From the NCBI RefSeq assembly GCF_000518205.1, contig NZ_JADD01000009.1, forward strand, positions 38,667 through 102,666: 64,000 nucleotides of DNA, read 5' to 3'. Shown here in pieces: positions 17,673 through 26,010 of this stretch; position 1 is the stretch's first letter, and the number at the start of each line of letters is the position of its first letter. A program made the translations under genes and the position numbers. This DNA is from Hutsoniella sourekii ATCC 700629 (lineage in GTDB: Bacteria > Bacillota > Bacilli > Lactobacillales > Aerococcaceae). The notes below the pieces were generated by a model. The model made no database searches, was not told the DNA's origin, and was given only the letters and a program-made list of their open reading frames with translations.

Positions 17673-18671
17673 TTATTCCTTGGCAGCAGGTCGTGATTGG
17701 TCTAAGATTTCTTTTGGAATTTCAAGCTTGAGTCGGTCTGCAGTATCTTGGTTCAAGACCGTCTCCAACTTATCGATAAAGGCAACGGGGGTTTGGCTAA
17801 TGTCTTGTCCAGAATCTACCAGTTGTTTTAAGAATTTGGCAGCTTGAAGGCCAATTTCCTTCTGGCTCATTGCTTCCCCGGCAAGGGCGCCTTGAGCAAC
17901 CATTGGTTCCACTGAAGTGAAGACTGGAATACCTTGCTTATCTGTCGCATCCAATAAAGATTCAAAGGCTGAAGCAATCGTATTATCTGATCCGACAAAG
18001 ATAGCATCCACTTGACTGGCTAAGTTTTCGGCCACCATTTGCATATCCAAGGCACTAGAGATCCCTTCGAGTTGAACTTCAAGTCCTAAGGATTCAGCCG
18101 CTTGCTTGGCTTCATTCATCTCAGCTTCTGAATTGTCTTCACTAGTTGTATAGATTAATCCTACCTTCTTAGCATCGGGTAAGATTTCTTGAAGTAGCTT
18201 GAATTGAACATCGTGAGGAATCTTATCTGAGATACCTGAAATATTACCACCCGGTTGATCAAGGGATTCCACTAGGTTAACTGATTCTGGATCAGTAATA
18301 CCAGCCATAATGATCGGAATCTCCTTGGTTTCATTTTGTAAGGCTTGGGCAACTGGTGTCGTGATCGCGAAGATGTAATCCGGTTCACTGGAGACTACTT
18401 GTTGTGCAATAGTCGAGAGAAGGTTCATATCTCCTTCAGCATTTTGGTAGTCAATCTCTAGGTTCTCACCTACTTGGTAACCCTCGGCTGCAAGCCCTTC
18501 TTCAATTCCTTGGTGAATTAGATCCAGGGATGGATGAGAGACCAGCTGAATGATTGCGACCTTCAAAGACTCCTTGGCTTCATTGGCTTTGGCAGTGCTT
18601 GGTAGAAGTGAGCTGGTTAAGACTAGGGCGACTAGGGCTAAGACAGTTAAGACTTGCTTGAATTTTTTCAT
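17673..18671 (-). CDS. trpX: ABC transporter substrate-binding protein, TrpX type
   Basis: 332 residues: a signal or anchor sequence (MKKFKQVLTVLALVALVL), then an ABC_sub_bind domain (PF04392) with SHPSLDLIHQGIEEGLAAEGY, ITTPVAQALQNE and PIIMAGITDPESVNLV, closely like Streptococcus TrpX. There is no lipobox Cys; the signal ends in STAKA, so it is either cleaved or stays as an N-terminal anchor, as in streptococcal TrpX. First gene of the transporter operon, with GAAGGAAT before its ATG. Expression is probably controlled by the attenuator-like leader at 18701-18941, whose peptide contains two Trp codons, which supports tryptophan as substrate. Confidence 0.85.
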   Translation of the reverse strand: MKKFKQVLTVLALVALVLTSSLLPSTAKANEAKESLKVAIIQLVSHPSLDLIHQGIEEGLAAEGYQVGENLEIDYQNAEGDMNLLSTIAQQVVSSEPDYIFAITTPVAQALQNETKEIPIIMAGITDPESVNLVESLDQPGGNISGISDKIPHDVQFKLLQEILPDAKKVGLIYTTSEDNSEAEMNEAKQAAESLGLEVQLEGISSALDMQMVAENLASQVDAIFVGSDNTIASAFESLLDATDKQGIPVFTSVEPMVAQGALAGEAMSQKEIGLQAAKFLKQLVDSGQDISQTPVAFIDKLETVLNQDTADRLKLEIPKEILDQSRPAAKE

Positions 18672-18700
18672 GGGTATTCCTTCTTTCTAATTAGATACAT

Positions 18701-18740
18701 CAAAAAAGCTAGTGCATGATTATCTTCCATGCACTAGCTT
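18701..18740 (-). terminator. Leader terminator (attenuator) upstream of trpX
   Basis: A perfect 13-bp stem AAGCTAGTGCATG / CATGCACTAGCTT with a 9-nt loop is followed by TTTTTTG on the minus strand. It lies only 30 nt before the trpX start, downstream of the leader peptide, so it must be conditionally bypassed. Confidence 0.9.
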
Positions 18741-18748
18741 AGATAAAC

Positions 18749-18834
18749 TACCACATAGGAGATAATCTCTACGTGGTAAACTGGATGGGTCGCCACATAG
18801 ATACAACTTCAGTCCATTCAAACTGGGCTGTATC
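18749..18834 (-). promoter_or_regulatory. Alternative leader hairpins of the trp attenuator region
   Basis: Three competing pairings are visible in the transcript. (a) The Trp-codon segment: AACTGG (18878-18883) and CATAGATA (18861-18868) pair with CCAGTT (18779-18784) and TATCTATG (18796-18803). (b) GATACA pairs with TGTATC between 18800 and 18834, overlapping (a). (c) TACCAC pairs with GTGGTA between 18749 and 18778. Pairing (a) would be blocked by a ribosome stalled on the Trp codons. I could not identify a clear antiterminator for the 5' arm of the terminator. Confidence 0.55.
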
Positions 18835-18859
18835 CATAGAACATGTCCAAGTCTACAAC

Positions 18860-18916
18860 CTATCTATGCCAGCTTTGCCAGTTAGCGATGCGGTTTAGAA
18901 CGATTTCTTGATACAT
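18860..18916 (-). CDS. Trp-containing leader peptide upstream of trpXYZ
   Basis: An 18-codon open frame, ATG at 18914-18916 and TAG at 18860-18862, encodes MYQEIVLNRIANWQSWHR, with Trp at positions 13 and 16. A ribosome site AAGGGG lies 8-9 bases upstream, and a strong promoter begins 55 bases upstream. The second Trp codon lies within an RNA segment complementary to a region further downstream, ahead of a strong terminator. This is the layout of a classical ribosome-stalling attenuator, as in the enterobacterial trp operon, and unlike the T-box expected in Firmicutes. No T-box consensus is present. Confidence 0.75.
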   Translation of the reverse strand: MYQEIVLNRIANWQSWHR

Positions 18917-18947
18917 GTTTTGGACCCCTTTCTTTCTTAGTGAATCC

Positions 18948-18976
18948 ATCTTAACTAATTGCCATCAAATTGTCAA
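18948..18976 (-). promoter_or_regulatory. Promoter of the trp leader/trpXYZ operon
   Basis: On the minus strand TTGACA (18971-18976), a 17-bp spacer, and TAAGAT (18948-18953). Transcription would begin near 18941, 25 bases before the leader peptide. Confidence 0.8.
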
Positions 18977-18991
18977 GCAACTCATTGTATT

Positions 18992-20560
18992 TTAATTTGT
19001 TTTGACGACTTTAAGATCGAGGATAAAGGGACAAGCTTCTAGCATGGCCTTTTGTAAGTCTTCAGTAAAGGCTTGGTCTAATTCAAAGACGGACAAGGCC
19101 GGACCATGAATCTTACTGCGTCGATTGGCCATATGGGAGACATTTAAGTCATGCTCTTGTAAGAAGTGACTCAAACTAGCAATAGCCCCTACCCGGTCTT
19201 GGTGGGCAACCAATAAGGTCGGCTGGTCCCCACTAAACTTAATCGGATAATCATTTAATTCTTGAACTTCAATCTTACCGCCACCAATTGAAGAAGCAAT
19301 CAGTTGGACATGGTTAGTCGCCCCCCATAAGTTCACTTCTACAGTATTAGGATGATAGAAGCCTAGATTACGCTTAACAAAATGATAGGTCAGCCCCCGC
19401 TCCTCTGCCCTTGCTTCAGCTTGAGCAATATCTTCATCCTTGGTTGTATACCCTAGAACACCGGATATTAAGGCCTTGTCAGTCCCATGACCTTGGTAGG
19501 TCTCGGCAAAGGACCCCATCAAGACAAAGACCACTTCTTCTACCTCTTCTCCCAGAAGCTGGCGAGCGACATTGCCAATTCTAACTGCACCTGCTGTATG
19601 CGAAGAAGAAGGGCCAATCATAATGGGGCCAATCACTTCATAGGCACTCTGATAGGTTGCCTGGGTCGATTCTTCTTCTAATTGGTCTTGGCCAAAGATC
19701 TCTTCCTTGATTTGGCAGCCGGTCTTGGTACCAGCCAGACCACCGATACCTGTTTCTCTTAAGGAGGCGGGCATTTCCTGGCCAATTGCTCCCATAGCAT
19801 CAATGACTTCATCGGCAGGAATGACACTTTGAACGCCAGCCAAGGCCATATCACAAGCAGCTAAAGCCGTTAGAGCATGGAAGCCATTACGAACAATACA
19901 AGGGATCTCTACGAGACCAGCTACCGGATCACAGACAAGGCCCAGAGAATTCTTCAAGGCCAAGGCAAAGGCTTGGCCAGATTGACTCGGACTCCCCCCT
20001 CTTAACTCTACCAAGGCTGCTGCACTCATGGCAGTAGCAGATCCAATTTCAGCTTGGCAGCCTCCGGTAGCTCCTGCAATTGAAGCTCGGTTAGCCACCA
20101 CCATACCAAAGGCCGCTGCTGTAAACATCACTTGGATCAAGTCTTCCTTCTGGTAGTGGTCAGTATCATACTGCTGCACCAAGACAGCCGGTAGAATGCC
20201 AGCTGACCCAGCCGTAGGGGTCGCTACTATCCGCCCCATGGCAGCGTTAACCTCATTAACAGCCATGGCGTTGGCCAAGGCTTGTAGCGGGGTCGGGTCG
20301 ATTAAGGGATCCCCCTGTTCTAAATATTGATAGACCCGGTGGCCATCTCCTCCAGTTAAGCCGGTCTTACTCATCGCCGGCTTCAAGGTCCCTTGACGAA
20401 CAGAGTCAACCATCACCTCAAACTGGTCAGCCATCTCTTGGATCAATTGGTCGCGGCTGACGCCCCGAAGATCGATTTCACTTTGGATCATTAATTCTGA
20501 TATCGGGGTCTGCTTTTCTTCAGCAAGTTTAATTAAGGCTTCTAAACTTGTAAAAGACAT
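18992..20560 (-). CDS. L-serine ammonia-lyase, alpha and beta domains fused in alpha-beta order
   Basis: 522 residues in one frame. Residues 1-about 300 are the alpha (SDH_alpha) domain with Cys168 (GGCQAE), Cys210 (LVCDPVAG) and Cys221 (EIPCIVRNG), the likely ligands of the [4Fe-4S] cluster that dehydrates serine to pyruvate and ammonia. Residues about 305-522 are the beta domain (IGPSSSHTAGAVRIG) with a C-terminal ACT-like region. Bacillus has separate beta and alpha chains and E. coli a beta-alpha fusion; here the order is reversed. Own promoter at 20607-20635. The pyruvate may feed the nearby pyruvate carboxylase. Confidence 0.92.
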   Translation of the reverse strand: MSFTSLEALIKLAEEKQTPISELMIQSEIDLRGVSRDQLIQEMADQFEVMVDSVRQGTLKPAMSKTGLTGGDGHRVYQYLEQGDPLIDPTPLQALANAMAVNEVNAAMGRIVATPTAGSAGILPAVLVQQYDTDHYQKEDLIQVMFTAAAFGMVVANRASIAGATGGCQAEIGSATAMSAAALVELRGGSPSQSGQAFALALKNSLGLVCDPVAGLVEIPCIVRNGFHALTALAACDMALAGVQSVIPADEVIDAMGAIGQEMPASLRETGIGGLAGTKTGCQIKEEIFGQDQLEEESTQATYQSAYEVIGPIMIGPSSSHTAGAVRIGNVARQLLGEEVEEVVFVLMGSFAETYQGHGTDKALISGVLGYTTKDEDIAQAEARAEERGLTYHFVKRNLGFYHPNTVEVNLWGATNHVQLIASSIGGGKIEVQELNDYPIKFSGDQPTLLVAHQDRVGAIASLSHFLQEHDLNVSHMANRRSKIHGPALSVFELDQAFTEDLQKAMLEACPFILDLKVVKTN

Positions 20561-20606
20561 TTACTCACTCCGTTCTCTTGGATCATTTCTCACTGACTGC
20601 TTCTTC

Positions 20607-20635
20607 ATTCTAGCATGCCATTTCCATGACTGCAA
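20607..20635 (-). promoter_or_regulatory. Promoter of the serine dehydratase gene
   Basis: TTGCAG (20630-20635), 17 bp, TAGAAT (20607-20612) on the minus strand. Confidence 0.65.
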
Positions 20636-20667
20636 TCAATTGATCACCCGGTCTTAATGGCTCTGAA

Positions 20668-20696
20668 TTGGCTATCTGATCGATTTGTTTTATAAT
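20668..20696 (+). promoter_or_regulatory. Promoter of rqcH
   Basis: TTGGCT (20668-20673), 17 bp, consensus TATAAT (20691-20696). Confidence 0.75.
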
Positions 20697-20740
20697 AAGA
20701 GTCGTTAGTATTTCAGTAAGTATTTATAGGAGGTAATTTG

Positions 20741-22441
20741 ATGTCATTTGATGGATTTTTTACAAGAGGGGTCGTCCATGAATTACAGGACCTCGTTGGT
20801 GGCCGTATCAATAAGATCTTCCAACCTTATGAACAAGACCTCCATCTCGTCATTCGCAGACAAAGGCAGAATTTCCGCCTCAATGCGTCGATTCATCCCC
20901 AATACTACCGCTTGCACCTCAGCCAGGAACGTCCCAATAATCCGATTGAACCCTATATGTTCTGTATGGTCTTACGCAAGCATATCGAAGGAGCCACGAT
21001 TCAGGCCATTCGCCAAGTGGATAATGACCGAATCATCGTGATCGATTTATCTGGAACTGATGAATTAGGCGACCGTCAAAATTATCAACTCATCTTTGAG
21101 CTGATGGGACGCCATAGTAACATCCTCTTGATCAACCATCCTAGTCAAACGATCATTGACTGTATGAAGCATGTGCCGGCTTATATGAATTCCTACCGTA
21201 GCCTCCATCCAGGCGCAGACTACCTGCGGCCACCCCTTCAGGAAGGCCAAGTCAATCTTTTTGACCTAGACTTTATCCAGCTAAGCGACTGGGCCAATCA
21301 GCACCAGGAAGACTTGTTAGCTGGACAAGCCGGCCGGTTGGTCCAAGGTCTCAGCCGCTTAGGAGCACAGGAGATCGGCTACCAGATAAAGCAAGGGCAA
21401 TCGGCCTTTCAAGCCCTAGATCGTCTAATGAAGGCCTGCCAGGAACCTCAAGCCAGCCTTATTCAGACTGACAAGAATGTCTTCTTCTACCTACTGCCCT
21501 TGGAACACTTTAAGGGGCAGATTCAGTCCTACGAGAGCTTGAGCCAACTGGTCGAGGCTTATTTTCAAGAGAAAGTTCGCTTTGACCGGATCAAGCAAGT
21601 TTCAGGTGACTTGACCCAACAAGTTCAGCAACTGATTACCAAGCGCCAACATAAACTTAAGAACCTAGCCAAGGACCGGCTAACAGCAGCCAAGGCCCCT
21701 ACTTACCAACTCTATGGTGAGCTCTTAAGCGCTTATGCCTACCAAGTCCCTAAAGGGAGCCAAGAAGTCCGTCTTGCTAATTATTACCAAGACAATCAAG
21801 AAGTTACCATTCCTCTGGATCCTCGTTTATCAGCTATTGACAATAGCCAGGCCTACTTCAAGAAGTACAGCAAGTACCGGGATTCCCTTAAGTATATCGA
21901 CCGAGAAGAAGCCAAGGGGCAAGCAGAGATTGACTATCTGGAAGGCATCTTGGTCCAACTGGCCAATGCTGATATTGAAGACTTGCCAGATATCAAGCAT
22001 GAACTCATTGACCAAGGCTTCATTCGTTCCAAGAAAGACCAGAAGAAGAAGCGAAGCAAGTCTAAGTCCAAGCCACGTCAGTTCCAATCAAGTGATGGCA
22101 GCTTGATCTTGGTCGGACGTAACAATCAACAAAATGACCAACTATCCATGAAGTCAGCCAATAAAAATCACTGGTGGCTCCACACCAAGAATATTCCTGG
22201 CTCCCACGTGATCATTCAAGATAGTCATCCCAGCCAAGAAACCTTTATCCAAGCAGCCCAGCTGGCAGCCTATTACTCCAAGTCGCAACAATCGGCTAAT
22301 GTGCCCGTCGACACTGTTCAAGTCAAGCACTTACGTAAGCCTAATGGCGCTAAGCCTGGCTATGTGATCTATGAAGGACAAGAGACCCTCTATGTCACAC
22401 CTGAAGCCAGCCTAGTTCAAGCACTAGCCATCCAAAAATAA
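20741..22441 (+). CDS. rqcH: RqcH / NFACT ribosome quality control protein (FbpA-like)
   Basis: 566 residues from ATG 20741, with GGAGG eight bases upstream (a TTG one codon earlier is less likely). It has the NFACT-N domain at the start (SFDGFFTRGVVHELQDLVGG), a long coiled-coil and helical middle, a basic stretch (KKDQKKKRSKSKSKPR) and the NFACT-R/DUF814 domain near the C-terminus (HWWLHTKNIPGSHVII). RqcH binds stalled 50S subunits and adds alanine tails that mark unfinished proteins for ClpXP; streptococcal homologues were first described as fibronectin-binding proteins. Monocistronic with its own promoter and terminator. Confidence 0.95.
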   Translation: MSFDGFFTRGVVHELQDLVGGRINKIFQPYEQDLHLVIRRQRQNFRLNASIHPQYYRLHLSQERPNNPIEPYMFCMVLRKHIEGATIQAIRQVDNDRIIVIDLSGTDELGDRQNYQLIFELMGRHSNILLINHPSQTIIDCMKHVPAYMNSYRSLHPGADYLRPPLQEGQVNLFDLDFIQLSDWANQHQEDLLAGQAGRLVQGLSRLGAQEIGYQIKQGQSAFQALDRLMKACQEPQASLIQTDKNVFFYLLPLEHFKGQIQSYESLSQLVEAYFQEKVRFDRIKQVSGDLTQQVQQLITKRQHKLKNLAKDRLTAAKAPTYQLYGELLSAYAYQVPKGSQEVRLANYYQDNQEVTIPLDPRLSAIDNSQAYFKKYSKYRDSLKYIDREEAKGQAEIDYLEGILVQLANADIEDLPDIKHELIDQGFIRSKKDQKKKRSKSKSKPRQFQSSDGSLILVGRNNQQNDQLSMKSANKNHWWLHTKNIPGSHVIIQDSHPSQETFIQAAQLAAYYSKSQQSANVPVDTVQVKHLRKPNGAKPGYVIYEGQETLYVTPEASLVQALAIQK

Positions 22442-22450
22442 TAGCAAGAA

Positions 22451-22490
22451 GCCCCAGCCAAAATCAGGTGATTTCGGCTGGGGCCCTTTT
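22451..22490 (+). terminator. Terminator of rqcH
   Basis: GCCCCAGCC-a-AAATCA-gg-TGATTT-c-GGCTGGGGC, followed by CCTTTT. Confidence 0.9.
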
Positions 22491-22511
22491 AATATTCACG
22501 ATACTAGCTTA

Positions 22512-23444
22512 TTAAGCTTGGTCAAATCGCTCTTGAAGTGGGGGAACAATTTGTTTCTTACGTGAGACAATGCCTGGTAATTCCAAGCGGTGGTTAACTA
22601 GAGATTGGCCAAAGGCTTCGGCAGCTAATTCAGTCTGCTTACCAGATACAAAGGCAAATGAATCGTTATCCAAGATATTAGTGATCACTAAGACAAATAA
22701 GTCTAATTCATCCGTCGCGATATCCTTATCCATCTCTTGGAGAAGGATAGATTCACGCAAGATAATATCAGAGAAATCAACAGTATTGACTTGGCCGATA
22801 CGAATCTTGGCTCCATTCATATCAAAGTCCTTGCTGTCAGATTCCATCAAGTCCCGGTCGGACTTGTCGGCGATATTGGTTCCGGCCTTCAACATCTCAA
22901 GACCATAACTTTCCAAATCAACGCCAGCTGTTTCAGCTAATTGATCAGCAATTTCCCGGTCTTCAGCGGTGGCAGTTGGCGACTTGAATAAGAGGGTATC
23001 TGAGATAATCGCTGACAGCATGATACCTGCTACCTTAGGATCGATAGCTAGACCGGCTTCGCGGTATAACTTGAATAAGACACTCGCCGTTGAGCCAATC
23101 GGTTCACAACGATAATAAAGCGGTTGGGCAGTCTCAAAACCAGCAATCCGGTGGTGGTCCACCACATAATCAACCGTAACTTCTTGAATATCAGCAACGG
23201 ATTGTTGGGGTTCATTGTGGTCGACTAGGGCTACCCGGTCCGTTTGATCAGCCACTGATTCAACGACCCGTGGGGCTTCAAAGCCAAAGTATTCCAAGGC
23301 ATAAGCCGTCTCATCATTGGGACTTCCCAATGCAACCGCTTCTGCCTCCTTACCTTGTAGATTCAAATAAGCCGCAAAGGCAATAGCTGAGCCGATGGCA
23401 TCCGTGTCCGGATTTTTGTGGCCAAAAACTAAATATTTTGTCAT
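22512..23444 (-). CDS. ppaC: Manganese-dependent inorganic pyrophosphatase
   Basis: 310 residues of the family II (DHH) pyrophosphatase type: GHKNPDTDAIGSA at the N-terminus, a VDHNE motif, DHH at VVDHHRIAGF, and the C-terminal DHHA2 part with SRKKQ near the end (SRKKQIVPPLQ). It hydrolyses pyrophosphate to phosphate in the cytoplasm and drives biosynthesis forward. Full length. Monocistronic, with AAGGAGGAG upstream of the start, and convergent with rqcH. Confidence 0.97.
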   Translation of the reverse strand: MTKYLVFGHKNPDTDAIGSAIAFAAYLNLQGKEAEAVALGSPNDETAYALEYFGFEAPRVVESVADQTDRVALVDHNEPQQSVADIQEVTVDYVVDHHRIAGFETAQPLYYRCEPIGSTASVLFKLYREAGLAIDPKVAGIMLSAIISDTLLFKSPTATAEDREIADQLAETAGVDLESYGLEMLKAGTNIADKSDRDLMESDSKDFDMNGAKIRIGQVNTVDFSDIILRESILLQEMDKDIATDELDLFVLVITNILDNDSFAFVSGKQTELAAEAFGQSLVNHRLELPGIVSRKKQIVPPLQERFDQA

Positions 23445-23504
23445 ATTAACTCCTCCTTTAAGCTTCTCTTAGTGTATCATTTTTCTGTCTAAAGTTAAAT
23501 TGAA

Positions 23505-26009
23505 TTATTTACCAGCTTTAGCGGCTGCTAACTGGGACAGGCGGTCCGGATAAATGGCCAGGACCTGACCCAACCCTTCAAGAGCTGGCAAGGAATTACC
23601 ATTACTTAAGCGTTCAGTAATTGGAACTTCAGTGGAGCTGAAGCGAGCTACCTGGCCACTCTCAGTCATGATAGCTAGGTCCTGACTGCCTTCATTCAGG
23701 GCTAGGCCATCTAAGACCCGGTGTGGATCATTCTTACGGTCTTTGTATAAGAGGATTCCGCGACTGGCCCGAGCGGCTTGGCCGATAATCTCACTGTCAA
23801 AACGTTTAACTAAGCCATGCTGAGAGACCACCATCATCTGTGGTCGGCTGGCCTCTAGGTCAATTAGTCCCGCCAAGCGTAATTGATCCCCTTCCTTGAG
23901 ATTGATGGCGACAACCCCTTGGGCCCTGAGGCCATAGTTAGAGACTTCATCCAAGGAATAGCGCAAACTGTATGACCGTTGGGTGACTAGTCCAATCTCG
24001 TAAGGATGGTCTTGTTTGATGAGATGGGCTACCAATAATTCATCATCGTCAAACTTGAACTTCATGGCCATAGCCGTTCGGGTCTTATAGGAGCGATAAG
24101 TCACAAATTCACTTAATGAGGTCTTTTTAATCATGCCTAGACGGGTAATTAGGACCACCTGCATGGACTCTGAATAGTCAGGATTTACCTGATCATCTAG
24201 ACCATATAAGGCTGGGAAGGCAGCAATCATTTGCTCTCCTTCAGCCAGCTGATAACTTTGTGACAAGTGAGTGCCTAAGTCCTTCCAGCGGGCTTCTGGA
24301 ATCTCATGCACAGGCAGATGGATATAATTCCCCTTGCTAGTAATCAAAATCAGAGCCTGGTGGGTGTCCATACTTTGGATAAAAAGTGGATAATCCAAGT
24401 CGCGGCAACCAAACTCACTTGCTTCACTGGACCCGTAAGACCTTAGACTGACCCGCTTAATATAGCCTTCCTTGGTGACACCAACCATCACTTCTTCTTG
24501 AGGAATCAGGAGACTGGTATCTATTTCGATTGCTTCGACTTGGGCTTCCACTTGAGTGAGCCGATCACTGTGATATTTCTTCTTAATCACTTGCAATTCT
24601 TGCTGGATGGTCTGGTTGAGTATTTGCTTGTTGGCCAAGATATTCTGGTAGTGAAGAATGTTCTCGTTTAATTCCAGACGTTCTTCCTGGAGCTTGACAA
24701 TATCTGTATTAGTCAAGCGGTATAGCTGTAAGGAGACAATCGCTTCGGCCTGGTCCTGACTAAAGTCAAAGCGGGCCACCAAGTTATCCTTGGCATCTTG
24801 CTTGCTATTGCTTTGCCGGATGGTGGCAATAACTTCATCCAAGATTGAGACCATCCGAATCAAACCATCTACAATATGAAGTCTGGCTTGGTCTGAGGCT
24901 AGCTTGTGCTGGGTCCGTCGGGTCACTACTTCCTGGCGGTGTTGGATGTAAGCTTCCAACATCAAGCCCAGACTCGCTTGAACCGGTCGGTTGTTATGAA
25001 TAGCAACCATGTTGAAGTTATAATTGGTCTGCAAGTCAGTATTCTTCAAAAGATAATTCAAAATTCCTTCAGGATCCGCCTCGCGCTTGAGTTCGATAAC
25101 TAGACGAACCCCATTGATATCGGATTCATCCCGGACTTCAACAATCCCTTCGACCTTGTTTTGAAGGCGGATATCGTCAATCTTTTGGATTAATTTGGAC
25201 TTGTTGACTTCATATGGGAGTTCGGTAGCGACAATTTGGTGTTTGCCGCCGCGGAGTTTTTCGATCTCGGTCCGACTTCTAACAACTACCTTCCCATGAC
25301 CGGTCCGGTAGACTTCTTCAAGGTCTTCGGCACCTTGGATAATAGCCCCCGTAGGAAAGTCTGGCCCCTTAACAAACTGCAATAAATCTGACAATTCATA
25401 GTGGTCGTGGCTGAGGATATAATCAGTAGCATCAATCACCTCACTGAGATTATGAGGCGGGATATCGGTGGCATAACCAGCTGAAATTCCTGTGGCCCCA
25501 TTCACCAATAAGTTTGGGAATCCTGCGGGTAAGACTAGGGGCTCTTCCAAGGTATCATCGAAGTTAAGCCCAAATTCAACCGTCTCACTATCAATATCTG
25601 TTAAGAGCTCACTAGCTATAGGCGCTAGTCTCGCTTCAGTATACCGCATAGCTGCAGCGGGATCCCCGTCCATACTCCCGTTGTTACCGTGCATATCAAT
25701 GAGGGGCATCCGGTTCTTCCAAGATTGACTCATCCGGACCATCGCCTCATAGACTGAACTATCCCCGTGAGGGTGGTAGTTACCAATCACATTCCCCACC
25801 GTCTTGGCAGACTTGCGGTAAGGATGGTCATGGGTGTTGCGGTCCTTGTACATGGCAAACAAGATTCGCCGTTGGACCGGCTTCAAGCCATCACGAATAT
25901 CCGGTAGGGCCCGGTCTTGGATGATATATTTAGAATAACGACCAAAACGGTCACCAATCACATTGGTAAAGGATAATTCTTCAATATGTTCATTTATTTG
26001 CTTCACCAT
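23505..26009 (-). CDS. parC: DNA topoisomerase IV subunit A
   Basis: 834 residues. The winged-helix/tower breakage domain shows Tyr123 (MRYTEARL), the DNA-cleaving Tyr. The quinolone-resistance region reads [12 protein letters not shown], with Ser84 and Glu88 as in drug-sensitive GrlA. The C-terminal half forms the beta-pinwheel used for DNA wrapping. With ParE it decatenates daughter chromosomes. Assigned ParC rather than GyrA because it lies 1 bp downstream of parE and the GyrA-box (QRRGGKG type) is absent. Confidence 0.95.
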   Translation of the reverse strand: MVKQINEHIEELSFTNVIGDRFGRYSKYIIQDRALPDIRDGLKPVQRRILFAMYKDRNTHDHPYRKSAKTVGNVIGNYHPHGDSSVYEAMVRMSQSWKNRMPLIDMHGNNGSMDGDPAAAMRYTEARLAPIASELLTDIDSETVEFGLNFDDTLEEPLVLPAGFPNLLVNGATGISAGYATDIPPHNLSEVIDATDYILSHDHYELSDLLQFVKGPDFPTGAIIQGAEDLEEVYRTGHGKVVVRSRTEIEKLRGGKHQIVATELPYEVNKSKLIQKIDDIRLQNKVEGIVEVRDESDINGVRLVIELKREADPEGILNYLLKNTDLQTNYNFNMVAIHNNRPVQASLGLMLEAYIQHRQEVVTRRTQHKLASDQARLHIVDGLIRMVSILDEVIATIRQSNSKQDAKDNLVARFDFSQDQAEAIVSLQLYRLTNTDIVKLQEERLELNENILHYQNILANKQILNQTIQQELQVIKKKYHSDRLTQVEAQVEAIEIDTSLLIPQEEVMVGVTKEGYIKRVSLRSYGSSEASEFGCRDLDYPLFIQSMDTHQALILITSKGNYIHLPVHEIPEARWKDLGTHLSQSYQLAEGEQMIAAFPALYGLDDQVNPDYSESMQVVLITRLGMIKKTSLSEFVTYRSYKTRTAMAMKFKFDDDELLVAHLIKQDHPYEIGLVTQRSYSLRYSLDEVSNYGLRAQGVVAINLKEGDQLRLAGLIDLEASRPQMMVVSQHGLVKRFDSEIIGQAARASRGILLYKDRKNDPHRVLDGLALNEGSQDLAIMTESGQVARFSSTEVPITERLSNGNSLPALEGLGQVLAIYPDRLSQLAAAKAGK

Positions 26010-26010
26010 C

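Noticed and set aside
18672..18990. T-box riboswitch in the trpX leader
   Set aside because: A T-box would be the expected Trp control in Firmicutes, but the conserved AGGGTGGNACCGCG antiterminator motif is not present, whereas a short Trp-containing reading frame with its own ribosome site is.
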